A stretch of DNA of 32,971 nt from Sulfuricurvum sp. (GCA_003245815.1 QKCD01000094.1:1-32971), one strand, 5' to 3'; numbered from the stretch's first letter, positions 1 through 9,654 are shown. A program made the numbers and translations. The notes: generated by a model from the letters alone, not told the origin.

Positions 1-2
1 AT

Positions 3-125
3 AAAAATTACCCATGTATGTACGACGATCTATATAATAAGTTAAGTGATAAAGAGAAAAGGAATCTGAATTTGTTTTTGAACGCTTCGCTTCATGATAT
101 CGGAGCCGGAACATGTCACTATTAA
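3..125 (+). CDS. C-terminal fragment of a cassette-type ORF truncated by the window edge (…MYDDLYNKLSDKEKRNLNLFLNASLHDIGAGTCHY*)
   Basis: Open frame 3 from the window start to TAA at 123-125; the stop is the TAA of the TAAC that begins the first attC-like repeat. Confidence 0.5.
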   Translation, partial: KNYPCMYDDLYNKLSDKEKRNLNLFLNASLHDIGAGTCHY

Positions 126-191
126 CAAATCAGGGGAGTCCACTCAAAAACCCACTAGCGGCTTTTTGATTGCTCATTTTAAACGTTAGAC
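119..191 (+). repeat. attC-like site 1 (integron recombination site)
   Basis: TAACAAATCAGGGGAGTCCACTCAAAAACCC…GGCTTTTTGATTGCTCATTTTAAACGTTAGAC; ends with GTTAGAC, a perfect GTTRRRY match; same architecture as the repeats at 610-680 and 1091-1162. Confidence 0.75.
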
Positions 192-207
192 ACTAAAGGA
201 ATTAATA

Positions 208-615
208 TTGTTTAAGGGAAATGGCAAATACGATAATTTTGTCCCTACAAACATCTTTAAAAAAGACAGAGACAAAAATGACGTCTATTTTCAGTGGGGC
301 AAATTTGGAAATGGATATATTATAGATGACCAAGAAACAAAAGAAAAACTCATCGACCTTGAAGGTTATAAACACTTTTTTGTATCATATAAGCCTCCAG
401 TTCTTTTACCAATTATAATCGCTGCTCTTATTGTGGGAATAGGAATATCATTTTCAACTGATGACCAAGATGAAGTAAAAGGTTTGATGGCAACCATTAC
501 CGTAGTTCTTTACTTTATTACCATATCAATTTACTTTTTGAAAATCACCAGGACATTAAAAGGTTGTAAAAAAATCTCTAAAGATGAAAAGAAATGGATA
601 TTCGAAAATGTCTAA
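208..615 (+). CDS. Cassette-encoded hypothetical membrane protein (TTG start)
   Basis: ORF between two attC-like sites; two hydrophobic segments; upstream AAAGGA; stop TAA (613-615) overlaps the start of attC 2. Confidence 0.65.
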   Translation: MFKGNGKYDNFVPTNIFKKDRDKNDVYFQWGKFGNGYIIDDQETKEKLIDLEGYKHFFVSYKPPVLLPIIIAALIVGIGISFSTDDQDEVKGLMATITVVLYFITISIYFLKITRTLKGCKKISKDEKKWIFENV

Positions 616-680
616 CAAATCAAAGGAGACCAATCAATAAGTGCCCGCGGGTTTTTGATTGATCAATTTAAACGTTATAT
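610..680 (+). repeat. attC-like site 2
   Basis: GTCTAACAAATCAAAGGAGACCAATCAATAAG…GTTTTTGATTGATCAATTTAAACGTTATAT; R'' = GTCTAAC is the exact reverse complement of the R' GTTAGAC at the start of the same cassette (185-191). Confidence 0.8.
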
Positions 681-703
681 ATGTATGGAGTAAAGAAATA
701 GCG

Positions 704-1153
704 ATGAGTTTGATTATGAGCATAATATTTTTACTCATTCCTTTTGGAGTGTTAAGCGCAAACCGTTTATTCCTATCAAACAAGTTAGGCAAGACTTCGG
801 TTTCGGCAATATCTGCTGCGTTAGTTTATATCACTATTATAGGCATTATCGTATACACAAACCACAAGCTTGATGCTGAGTTAGCTGCATTCGATTTGAA
901 TGGAGATGGTTCCTTTTCTGGTGACGAAATTACTCCTGAACAAGAAATCGCAATGGATCGCGTCACCAACGATACGGGAAGAAATTTTGCTCCAATCACA
1001 GGTGCCATCTTCTCATTTATCTATTTTTTGTGTATCTGGTCAATATGGTCTATCTCATCCTGGATAAGGAGAATATATGCCAATAGAAACACTAAACAAA
1101 TCAGTGGAGACCAATCAAAAACCCGCTGGCGGCTTTTTGATTGCTCTTTTTAA
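704..1153 (+). CDS. Cassette-encoded hypothetical membrane protein with an EF-hand-like loop
   Basis: ORF in the second cassette; hydrophobic segments; DLNGDGSFSGDE fits a 12-residue EF-hand loop; the frame reads into attC 3. Confidence 0.55.
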   Translation: MSLIMSIIFLLIPFGVLSANRLFLSNKLGKTSVSAISAALVYITIIGIIVYTNHKLDAELAAFDLNGDGSFSGDEITPEQEIAMDRVTNDTGRNFAPITGAIFSFIYFLCIWSIWSISSWIRRIYANRNTKQISGDQSKTRWRLFDCSF

Positions 1154-1162
1154 ACGTTAAGG
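1091..1162 (+). repeat. attC-like site 3 (last recognisable)
   Basis: ACTAAACAAATCAGTGGAGACCAATCAAAAACCCGCTGGCGGCTTTTTGATTGCTCTTTTTAAACGTTAAG; internal CAATCAAAAA…TTTTTGATTG stem; same ends as sites 1 and 2. Confidence 0.72.
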
Positions 1163-1168
1163 CAGATA

Positions 1169-1723
1169 ATGAACAACACCATCATGATTTTCAGTATTCT
1201 TTTTTCACTAAGTGCCGAGGCTGAGATTTATCGAGAAGCAAAAGTTTGCAACGAGTCTGGAAAGATATGCTTTTACTGGTGGCCAAAGCTCAAAGCAGTA
1301 CCGGGATGGGAGCAGGACATTCCGCACAGTTACCACTATCGGATGAATACGCAGGCACCGGCCGGCTTCTCTTTCGCCAATGCCGAAGCGGTCATTTATG
1401 CTAGAGCGGTCTATAAGCCTGAGCAGCCGGATGCGAAAACCCTTGATGCGTTTATCGCAAACGACAAAGCCGATTTTCTCAGCCATGACCCGTCACTATC
1501 CATCACTCGGTCGGAAACTCTGAAAGACAAAAAGGGGAGAAGCTTTATCTCGTATCAATTCAAGCCGAGCGGTAAAGGCAATTGGGAGCAGATAGCTTAT
1601 TCTGAAGAAGTGGACGGTGACAACAACGAATACTATCTCGTATTTGTTCTGAGCTCCAGAACCGAATCCGGGTACAAGGCGTCACTTGATGCATTTAATC
1701 AATTTGTAACCAGCTATGAGTAA
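1169..1723 (+). CDS. Hypothetical, probably exported protein
   Basis: ORF directly after the last attC-like site; hydrophobic N-terminus. Confidence 0.6.
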   Translation: MNNTIMIFSILFSLSAEAEIYREAKVCNESGKICFYWWPKLKAVPGWEQDIPHSYHYRMNTQAPAGFSFANAEAVIYARAVYKPEQPDAKTLDAFIANDKADFLSHDPSLSITRSETLKDKKGRSFISYQFKPSGKGNWEQIAYSEEVDGDNNEYYLVFVLSSRTESGYKASLDAFNQFVTSYE

Positions 1724-1802
1724 AACGCTGACAGGGCAAAAGCGCCTATTGCGGTTATTCTGAGACATTTTAACGCCAGGAAGAAACAGGAGAAGAACCA
1801 TA

Positions 1803-2351
1803 ATGCGAACCTGGGATGACCTGCTATGGCTTTATAGCCAACCTGAATTTATAGCTTTACTCTTATTCAGCATGGCTCTGTATCCGTTGCTCAAATTTCT
1901 GCGACGCTTTTATCCGGAGTCGCTGCAAAAAGCAGCAAACGAATCCGAAAACTTCGCTAAAGAGTTGCAGAAAAACAGTGAGAATAGAAAAATATACCGC
2001 AAAGCAAATATGAAAATCGGATTCTTTATTTTCGGTCCGACTTTTATATTGTTATTTATTTACATTGCCTACAGTCTAATCATTGGATCGGAGCTGAAAG
2101 CGGCATGTGTGAAAGAGGTATTTGGGAAAATTTCCACGATCGCCATTATCACGCTTGGCATATATGCCATCAAAGCCGACCGGATCGACAGGCTCTTGCT
2201 CCAGGACGATTATGAAAAAGCGATGGAACTGACGAAGAAACAGATAGGCAGCGATCCATTCTACAGGTATTATGAAAAGTATTTGCCGTTTTTCGGTTAT
2301 TTTTTCATACTGCTTGGGATTGTCGGATTTGTAGCACAGGTTTTCTTCTGA
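1803..2351 (+). CDS. Hypothetical membrane protein
   Basis: 182-aa ORF with several hydrophobic segments; same strand as the cassettes. Confidence 0.6.
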   Translation: MRTWDDLLWLYSQPEFIALLLFSMALYPLLKFLRRFYPESLQKAANESENFAKELQKNSENRKIYRKANMKIGFFIFGPTFILLFIYIAYSLIIGSELKAACVKEVFGKISTIAIITLGIYAIKADRIDRLLLQDDYEKAMELTKKQIGSDPFYRYYEKYLPFFGYFFILLGIVGFVAQVFF

Positions 2352-2363
2352 AAAGTATAGGAA

Positions 2364-2960
2364 ATGAACATGAACACCACCATGCAATCTTACCTCGCCG
2401 AAACCCCCATCATCGACTTTACCGACCCCGCCGTCAGCGCATTGGCGGCGGAACTGGCGCAGGGGTGTGCGACCGATGTGGAGATCGCCCGCAACTGCTT
2501 TGAGTATGTCCGCGACGAGATCCGCCACAGCGGCGACCACAAAGACCCCGTCACGACCTGCAGGGCCAGCGACGTGCTGAAACAGGGCACGGGGTGGTGC
2601 TACGCCAAGAGCCACCTGCTTGCCGCCCTGCTCCGGGCCAACGGCATCCCGGCGGGCTTCTGCTACCAGCGGCTGAGCTGTTCGGAGTATGAGACGGAGC
2701 GATTCTGCCTCCACGGGCTCAACGCCGTCTATCTCAAAGAGTACGGCTGGTATCGGGTCGACGCCCGCGGCAACAAAGAGGGTGTCGATGCGCAGTTCGA
2801 CCCGCCCGTCGAGAGACTCGCCTTCGCGCTGCAACCGGGCGAAACGGAAGTGCCGGGGATACTGACCGAACCCCTTGACGTCGTCGTCGAAGCGCTGAAG
2901 AACCAGACGACCTACGAGGCCATGGTCGGGCACTTCCCCGATATCAAACCCGTTCTATAA
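2364..2960 (+). CDS. Transglutaminase-like (papain-fold) domain protein
   Basis: GTGWCYAKSHLLAALLRANGIPAGFCYQ … FCLHGLNAVYLKEYGWYRVDARGN resembles the transglutaminase-like Cys-His-Asp pattern. Confidence 0.85.
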   Translation: MNMNTTMQSYLAETPIIDFTDPAVSALAAELAQGCATDVEIARNCFEYVRDEIRHSGDHKDPVTTCRASDVLKQGTGWCYAKSHLLAALLRANGIPAGFCYQRLSCSEYETERFCLHGLNAVYLKEYGWYRVDARGNKEGVDAQFDPPVERLAFALQPGETEVPGILTEPLDVVVEALKNQTTYEAMVGHFPDIKPVL

Positions 2961-2972
2961 ACGTAAAGAGGA

Positions 2973-2996
2973 GAAAAAAACTCCCCCAAGGGGAAG
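2973..2996 (-). terminator. Putative intrinsic terminator downstream of nifK
   Basis: Minus strand: CTTCCCCTTGGGGGAG followed by TTTTTTT; further GC hairpins lie at about 3032-3085. Confidence 0.55.
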
Positions 2997-3092
2997 CCTT
3001 TGTAAGGATTATGAAGTTGTAACGAATCTGTGATTGCCCTTTCGGGCGGTTGAGAGAGAACGGATGGCGGCCCGAGGGCCACCGGGTAGAGA

Positions 3093-4637
3093 TTAGCGGA
3101 TAAGGTCGAAGAAGTAGTCTGTCGACGCGATACCCTTGGTCTCTTCGTCCAGCTGGTCGAGGACCTTGTTGGTGATCCAGGTCAGCAGGTTCAGCGCACC
3201 GTCGTAACCGCTGATGGAGTAGCGGTGCAGGTGGTGGCGGTCGAAGATCGGGAAGCCGATGTAGATCAGCGGCGTGCCCGTGTCGCGCATCAGCTCTTTA
3301 CCGTAAGAGTTACCGATCATGAAGTCGACCGGCTCGGTGAAGAGCAGTGAACGCATATGCCAGAGGTCTTTGCCTGCCCATACGTGGCAGCTTTCAGCAG
3401 CCGGAGACGTATCGAGCATCGCTCTCATCTCATCTTCCCAGCCTTTCGGCGCGTTGTGACAGAGGACGTGAGTCGGCTCAGCACCCATTTCGAGCAGGAA
3501 TGAAACGACACCTACGAGGAAGTCAGGGTCACCCCAGATTGCGAACTTCTTGCCGTGCATGTACGGGTAGGAGTCCTGCATTGCGTCAACCAGTCTGCCG
3601 CGCTCTACTTTCAGTTTAGCCGGAACCTCTTTGCCAGTCAGTTCTGCAAGTTTCATAACGAACTCGTCAGTACCTTTCAGACCGATCGGGTTGCTAAAGC
3701 CGCCCGCGTGTTTCCAGCGCTTCTGAACCATTTTCATGGTTTTGACAGTCGCGTACTTCTGCAGAGAGATCGTCGCGCTGGAGTTGATACAATCTTTCGC
3801 GTCAGCGATCGGCGTACCGCCGGCAAACATGCTGTACTCGCCAGCCGGCATGTCCCACTGGTCAGAGTGGTCGCCCAGCATCAGGTAGTTGCAGTCGAAA
3901 GACTCGACGATGCTCTTGACGGAACGGAGTGAACCGATGTACGTCTCGAAGCCCGGGATGATGTTGATGCGCTCTTTTTTCTCGCCTTTCTGACCTTCTG
4001 TCAGCTGGCTCATGATACCGTGCATCATGTTGTCGTAGCCTGTAATGTGGCTGCCGACGAATGACGGTGTGTGTGCGTACGTGATCGGGAACTCTTCGGG
4101 CAGGTGCTCGCCGCCGTCTTCCTCTTTCGCTGCAACTGCGAACGCGTAGAGGTCGTCACCGATAACTTCGGCCATACATGTCGTGGAAACCGCGATCATT
4201 TCAGGCTTGTAGAGGGCCGCACAGTTTTTGAGGCCGTCTTTCATGTTGACCAGGCCGCCGAATACCGCCGCGTCTTCTGTCATAGAGTCGGAAACACACG
4301 GTGTCGGCTCTTTGAAGTGACGTGTAAAGTAAGAACGGAAGTAAGCGACACAACCGTGGGAACCGTGAACGTACGGCATCGTGTTTTCGAAACCGAGGGC
4401 AACCATAACGGCGCCGAGGGGCTGACACGCTTTTGCCGGGTTAACGGTGATCGCTTCGCGGGCAAGGTTTTTCTCGCGGTATTCCCACGTTTTTGTCCAC
4501 TCTGCGACTTCTTTGACTTTCTCAGGGTTGATCGCACCCATGCCGCCTTCGAACTGCTTCTTGTTTCTCAGTACTTCTTGGTATTCCGGTCTCTGGAAGA
4601 GATCTTTACCGTTGACAATTTTTTCTACTTCTTGCAT
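3093..4637 (-). CDS. nifK: Nitrogenase molybdenum-iron protein beta chain
   Basis: NPAKACQPLGAVMVALGFENTMPYVHGSHGCVAYFRSYFTRHFKEP; linked to nifD and nifH. Confidence 0.98.
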   Translation of the reverse strand: MQEVEKIVNGKDLFQRPEYQEVLRNKKQFEGGMGAINPEKVKEVAEWTKTWEYREKNLAREAITVNPAKACQPLGAVMVALGFENTMPYVHGSHGCVAYFRSYFTRHFKEPTPCVSDSMTEDAAVFGGLVNMKDGLKNCAALYKPEMIAVSTTCMAEVIGDDLYAFAVAAKEEDGGEHLPEEFPITYAHTPSFVGSHITGYDNMMHGIMSQLTEGQKGEKKERINIIPGFETYIGSLRSVKSIVESFDCNYLMLGDHSDQWDMPAGEYSMFAGGTPIADAKDCINSSATISLQKYATVKTMKMVQKRWKHAGGFSNPIGLKGTDEFVMKLAELTGKEVPAKLKVERGRLVDAMQDSYPYMHGKKFAIWGDPDFLVGVVSFLLEMGAEPTHVLCHNAPKGWEDEMRAMLDTSPAAESCHVWAGKDLWHMRSLLFTEPVDFMIGNSYGKELMRDTGTPLIYIGFPIFDRHHLHRYSISGYDGALNLLTWITNKVLDQLDEETKGIASTDYFFDLIR

Positions 4638-4670
4638 GTTATCTCCTTCTTTTTCTCAGAGAAGCGGGGC

Positions 4671-6137
4671 TTACGCCTCGCTCTCCCACGGCGCTTTAGA
4701 GTGGCCCCAGACCGGAGAGTTGATCGCAAGATCCATGTCTTTGGCAAAAATCGCGAAACCGTCATACCCGTGGTACGGACCGCTGTAGTCCCAAGAGTGC
4801 ATCTGGCGGTACGGCAGACCCATTTTCTGGAACACGTATTTCTCTTTGATACCTGAAGCAACGAGGTCCGGCTGAAGTTTCTTGACGAATGCTTCAAGCT
4901 CGTATTCGTTGACGTCGTCGTAGATCACCGTGGAACGGAAGATCTCGTCTTTGGTACGTTTGTAGTCGTCGTCGTGTGCGAATTCGTAACCCGTACCGAT
5001 AACTTCCATACCGAGGTCTTCGTAGGCACCGATAACGTGGCGCGGGCGGAGACCACCGACGAACAGCATGACCTGCTTGCCTTCGAGGCGCGGGCGGTAT
5101 TTGTTGACGACTGCGTCGATCATCGGCTGGTACTTCGCGATGACCTCTTCACATTTCGCCTGGATGCTCTCGTCGAAGAACGCGGCGATTTTGCGCAGAG
5201 ACTTGATCGTCTGTGTCGGGCCGAAGAAGTTGTACTCTACCCAGGGAATCCCGAACTCTTTCTCCATGTGGCGGGAGATGTAGTTCATGGAACGGTAGCA
5301 GTGCAGCAGGTTCAGCTTCACTTTCGGTGTGGCTGCCATCTCTTTCAGAGTCGCGTCACCGGACCACTGAGCAACAACACGCAGACCCATCTCTTCGAGA
5401 AGGATACGGCTTGACCATGCGTCACCGCCGATGTTGTAGTCGCCGATGATGGCAACGTCGTATTCTGTCGGCTCGATCGCTTCACCCAGGGTGTCGACTT
5501 TACCGTCGAAGACGTAGTCACGAACCGTGTCGTTCGCGATGTGGTGACCCAGGGACTGAGAAACACCGCGGAAACCTTCACAGTTGACCGGAACAATTGT
5601 TTTACCCGTTTTCTTCGCGTAGACTTTGGAAGTCGCGTTGATGTCGTCACCGATCAGACCGATCGGACATTCAGACTGGACGGTAATCCCGTTGTTCAGC
5701 GGGAAGAGTTCGTCGATCTCTTCGAAACAGACCGCCAGTTTCTTGTCACCGCCGAAGACGATGTCTTTTTCCTGGAAGTCGGAAGAGAAGTTCATCGTTA
5801 CGAAGGTGTCGACACCTGTCGTACCGATGTAGTAGTTACGGCGACCTGCACGGGAGTACTGGCCACAACCGATAGGACCGTGGGAGATATGGACCATATC
5901 TTTGACCGGACCCCATACAACGCCTTTTGAACCCGCGTAGGCACAGCCGCGCTGGCTCATGACACCGGGAACAGTTTTCTTATTCGAACGAACGTTACCG
6001 CAAGTTTTTTGCGTTTCGTCTTCAGGACCGCCGACACCGAGGTGCTTGGCACGGTTTTTGGCGGCTTTCGCCGGGTAGGCCTTGAGGACCTCCTCGATCG
6101 CCGCTTTCTGTTTTGCTTCCAATGATTCCGGACCCAT
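4671..6137 (-). CDS. nifD: Nitrogenase molybdenum-iron protein alpha chain
   Basis: [47 protein letters not shown], typical of Mo nitrogenase NifD. Confidence 0.98.
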   Translation of the reverse strand: MGPESLEAKQKAAIEEVLKAYPAKAAKNRAKHLGVGGPEDETQKTCGNVRSNKKTVPGVMSQRGCAYAGSKGVVWGPVKDMVHISHGPIGCGQYSRAGRRNYYIGTTGVDTFVTMNFSSDFQEKDIVFGGDKKLAVCFEEIDELFPLNNGITVQSECPIGLIGDDINATSKVYAKKTGKTIVPVNCEGFRGVSQSLGHHIANDTVRDYVFDGKVDTLGEAIEPTEYDVAIIGDYNIGGDAWSSRILLEEMGLRVVAQWSGDATLKEMAATPKVKLNLLHCYRSMNYISRHMEKEFGIPWVEYNFFGPTQTIKSLRKIAAFFDESIQAKCEEVIAKYQPMIDAVVNKYRPRLEGKQVMLFVGGLRPRHVIGAYEDLGMEVIGTGYEFAHDDDYKRTKDEIFRSTVIYDDVNEYELEAFVKKLQPDLVASGIKEKYVFQKMGLPYRQMHSWDYSGPYHGYDGFAIFAKDMDLAINSPVWGHSKAPWESEA

Positions 6138-6176
6138 ATTATCCTCCTCTATGATTCTTTTGGATTACGTGTGTGC

Positions 6177-6527
6177 TTACGCCGCAGTGATGCGGAACAT
6201 TGCCATAGAGTCGAATTTCTTACAGAGTGCCATCGTCTCGTCGTCTTCTTTGTCAAGACGTTTGGAAAGCTCTGCAATCTGGTAACGGTTGGTGTAGATC
6301 ATGTAGTCAGACTCAGACGTTTTTACGTAGTGAGCCAGGGCTTTGAACATGAACGTGTCCTTGTTCGTATAAGAAAGCTCTTCTTTTTGACCTTCACGGC
6401 TCTCCATAGTCATTTTGATTTCGCTGAAAGCGACGTCACCGAGTTCAGATTCCAGTTTTTCAACGACTTTTTCGTCCGGGATTGAGTTGCCCATATCAGC
6501 GGGGAAGTGGAAACCAAGAATAAACAT
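6177..6527 (-). CDS. Uncharacterised 116-aa protein encoded between nifH and nifD
   Basis: Intact ORF in the nifHDK operon; no family recognised by eye. Confidence 0.8.
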   Translation of the reverse strand: MFILGFHFPADMGNSIPDEKVVEKLESELGDVAFSEIKMTMESREGQKEELSYTNKDTFMFKALAHYVKTSESDYMIYTNRYQIAELSKRLDKEDDETMALCKKFDSMAMFRITAA

Positions 6528-6578
6528 GTTAATTCTCCTTCTTTTTCTGTTGTTTTCTTTTCATTATGAGAATTGTCG

Positions 6579-6596
6579 TTTCCCCCGAAGGGGAAA
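6579..6596 (-). other. Intercistronic stem-loop downstream of nifH (TTTCCCC-TTCG-GGGGAAA on the minus strand)
   Basis: Perfect 7-bp stem with a UUCG tetraloop between the nifH stop and the next gene. Confidence 0.75.
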
Positions 6597-6627
6597 AACT
6601 CTGGGTGTGCGTTCCGAAAAAACGGGA

Positions 6628-7560
<933 letters not shown>

Positions 7561-7614
7561 TCAAATCTTCAAGAAGACTTTCGGAGGCGTCCGTGATGTA
7601 CTTCGCCGTAGTTG

Positions 7615-7632
7615 TTGCATGGTCCGTTCCCG
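7615..7632 (-). promoter_or_regulatory. Putative sigma54 (-24/-12) promoter of nifH
   Basis: Minus strand CGGGAACGGACCATGCAA; GG-N10-GC spacing; same GGAA-N8-GCAA layout as the nifB element. Confidence 0.5.
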
Positions 7633-7651
7633 CTTTTTTTACGCCGCAAAA

Positions 7652-7673
7652 GCGACAAAACGGCTTTTGTCGC
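7652..7673. promoter_or_regulatory. Perfect inverted repeat GCGACAAAA-CGGC-TTTTGTCGC upstream of nifH (candidate operator)
   Basis: 9-bp perfect arms about 35 bp upstream of the putative -24/-12 element. Confidence 0.55.
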
Positions 7674-7692
7674 GTCAAATGTCGTAAAAGGG

Positions 7693-7704
7693 TACAAATT
7701 TGTA
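7693..7704. promoter_or_regulatory. Palindrome TACAAATTTGTA upstream of nifH
   Basis: Perfect 12-bp palindrome sharing the ACAAATTTGT core with 24945-24956. Confidence 0.4.
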
Positions 7705-7922
7705 AGAATAAATTATGCAGCCGCCGCGCCCTGACGCTACAAGGCGCTCCAAAGCCCTGAAACAGGGCATTTGCCCGAATGCGTAAAATCAGCGACAAAA
7801 AGGGACAAACGGGGTGTCGGGAAATGTCTGTGGTTAAAAAGCGGGCAATATGCGGTTGCAGAAAAGGGGCGCCGCGCCCCGTTCGGGCGCCCTGCCAAGG
7901 CCCTGCCGCGGGGAGTTTGGGG

Positions 7923-8531
7923 TCAGTAGCGGACGTACCCCTCCCCCGCTTTGGCGATCGTCCCCTCGTCGACGAGCTTCTTCAGCATGCGCGACAGGGT
8001 CTCGGGAGTCATGTTGAGCATCGCGGCGATCTCGTAGCGGCGCATCGACGCAAAAAGCTCGGGGGTCGTTTCGACGCAATGGAGCACCCGGGCCCGGGAG
8101 TCCATTACGAGGTTTCTTGCGATGACCGCCTCCAGGGTGCGGATCTTGGTCGAGAGCGAGAGAATCAGCAGGCGCGAGAGTTCGGGGTTGCCGAGGAAGC
8201 GCGCTTCGAAGCGGCCGTAATCGATGAAGATCACCTCGCCGTCGCTTTCGAAAACCGCCGTAGCCGGAAAGGGGATACGGTTGTAGACCGCCATCTCGGC
8301 GATCATGGAGACGGGCGTGAAGCGGTGCAGCACCACTTCCCTGCCGTCGTCGGCGCTCTTGTAGAGTTTGAGTACGCCCCGTGTCAGAATCATCAGGTGC
8401 GTGGGATCGTCCCCTTCGTAAAAGAGGAGCTCCCCCCTCCGGTAGCGTTTCGTGCGGGAAATTTCGGCCAGCATCGCAAGCTGGGTCGCGTCCAGGGAGG
8501 CAAAAAGGGGAATCTCTTGGAACGGGTTCAT
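7923..8531 (-). CDS. Crp/Fnr-family transcriptional regulator
   Basis: Cyclic-nucleotide-binding-like domain plus C-terminal HTH (RRYEIAAMLNMTPETLSRMLKKLVDEGTI); no N-terminal Cys cluster for an FNR [4Fe-4S]. Confidence 0.9.
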   Translation of the reverse strand: MNPFQEIPLFASLDATQLAMLAEISRTKRYRRGELLFYEGDDPTHLMILTRGVLKLYKSADDGREVVLHRFTPVSMIAEMAVYNRIPFPATAVFESDGEVIFIDYGRFEARFLGNPELSRLLILSLSTKIRTLEAVIARNLVMDSRARVLHCVETTPELFASMRRYEIAAMLNMTPETLSRMLKKLVDEGTIAKAGEGYVRY

Positions 8532-8617
8532 CGGCGCCTCGCGGTATCAAAGCGGAGAAACCGCTTTCGGTTCTGGATGAACCCATTATAGCGCAAAGCG
8601 CGGGGGCATGAACGGGG

Positions 8618-9040
8618 CTAGCAGGCGCCTCCGCCGCAGGGTGCGGCGCCGTGGACGAGGTAGTTGGCCGTCACGGTGTCCATGGTCCGGATATGGGAGA
8701 CGATCCACTCGGGCAGTGTCTCGTCGATATAGTGCGCCAGCACGTCGAAGTCGTGCTTGTCGTTCCAGATCAGCAGCTGTATCCGCAGCTCCTGCAGGGC
8801 CCGCTCGTGTTCGGCCCGGTGCATCGGATAGGGCGGAAAGCCTCCCTCGCGCATCATCGCCTCTTCGGCGGTGAAATGTTCGACGGTATGCATGGCCAGC
8901 CGGTCCAGCAGCTGCGTCACCTGCCCCTGGTTTCCCTCGGCGATCGCTGCCGAAATCTTATTGATAAGGATCAGCTCCTCGAGATGCGTGTCGTTCATGG
9001 CGGCCAGGGCCACCAGCGGCAATTGTGTTTCGGTCATCAT
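8618..9040 (-). CDS. Bacteriohemerythrin-like O2-binding protein
   Basis: HLEEL…HTVEHFTAEEAMM…HRAEHERAL…HIRTMD His/Glu pattern of hemerythrins. Confidence 0.88.
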   Translation of the reverse strand: MMTETQLPLVALAAMNDTHLEELILINKISAAIAEGNQGQVTQLLDRLAMHTVEHFTAEEAMMREGGFPPYPMHRAEHERALQELRIQLLIWNDKHDFDVLAHYIDETLPEWIVSHIRTMDTVTANYLVHGAAPCGGGAC

Positions 9041-9147
9041 GGTCGTCTCCTCCTGCCGAAACTCTACACCCCCGGCGGGGAATACGCATTGATATAGGTC
9101 AAGAGGGAAGCGAAAAAAAAGCGGGAGTGCCGGTAAGCAGCGGGGGC

Positions 9148-9654
9148 TCACTGCCCCAAGGGCAGGTTGCGGTAGTAGAGGTTCATCCGTGTCGGACGGA
9201 AGCCGCGGGCTTCATAGAAGGCCAGTGCGGGCGTGTTCGCCGTGTCCGCGGCGAGCTGGAGCCGGAGGTAGCCGCGTTCCGAGGCGAGGGCGGCGACGGC
9301 CTCGATCAGCAGGCTGCCCACGCCCATGCCACGGTACTCCGCGCTGACCACGACATCCTCGACCAGGCCGGCATAGCCCCCTTCTGCCGTGGAGACGACG
9401 CGCTGCAGCGTCGCCATGCCGATGATGCCGTTGCGGTGCTTGGCCACGAAGAGGTCCGAATGACGCTCCTGGAAGAGGAGTTTCAGCGCGCCGTACTGGC
9501 TTTCGAAATCGGCGGCATACTCCGTTTCGACGGCGAAGAGCTCCCCGACGAGCCGGGCCATGACACGCAGATCGTCGAAATGCGCCTTGCGGATGACGCA
9601 GGAGAAGGCCGGGGATGCCGGGGCGAGGTCGGGCTGCAGGGTTTTATGAGTCAC
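9148..9654 (-). CDS. GNAT-family N-acetyltransferase (GTG start overlapping the upstream gene)
   Basis: VEDVVVSAEYRGMGVGSLLIEAVAALASERGYLRLQLAADTANTPALAFYEARGF, acetyl-CoA-binding motif. Confidence 0.85.
   Translation of the reverse strand: MTHKTLQPDLAPASPAFSCVIRKAHFDDLRVMARLVGELFAVETEYAADFESQYGALKLLFQERHSDLFVAKHRNGIIGMATLQRVVSTAEGGYAGLVEDVVVSAEYRGMGVGSLLIEAVAALASERGYLRLQLAADTANTPALAFYEARGFRPTRMNLYYRNLPLGQ

Noticed and set aside
119-1162. CRISPR array
   Set aside because: Repeats are about 65 bp, diverged, with about 415-bp intervals containing ORFs and internal inverted symmetry; inconsistent with CRISPR, consistent with attC
1091-1162. Simple rho-independent terminators instead of attC for the three repeats
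   Set aside because: The stems could terminate transcription, but conserved TAAC/GTTA ends, cassette-like spacing and the GTCTAAC/GTTAGAC complementarity are better explained by attC
1724-1800. Possible fourth attC after the ORF at 1169-1723
   Set aside because: TAAAACGCTGACAGGGCAAAAGCGCC…GCGGTTATTC has weak AAC…GTT ends but does not match the other three repeats in sequence or length
6177-6527. nifI (PII-like) identity for the nifH-nifD intervening gene
   Set aside because: Position fits, but no PII T-loop or signature motif is visible; left as unknown
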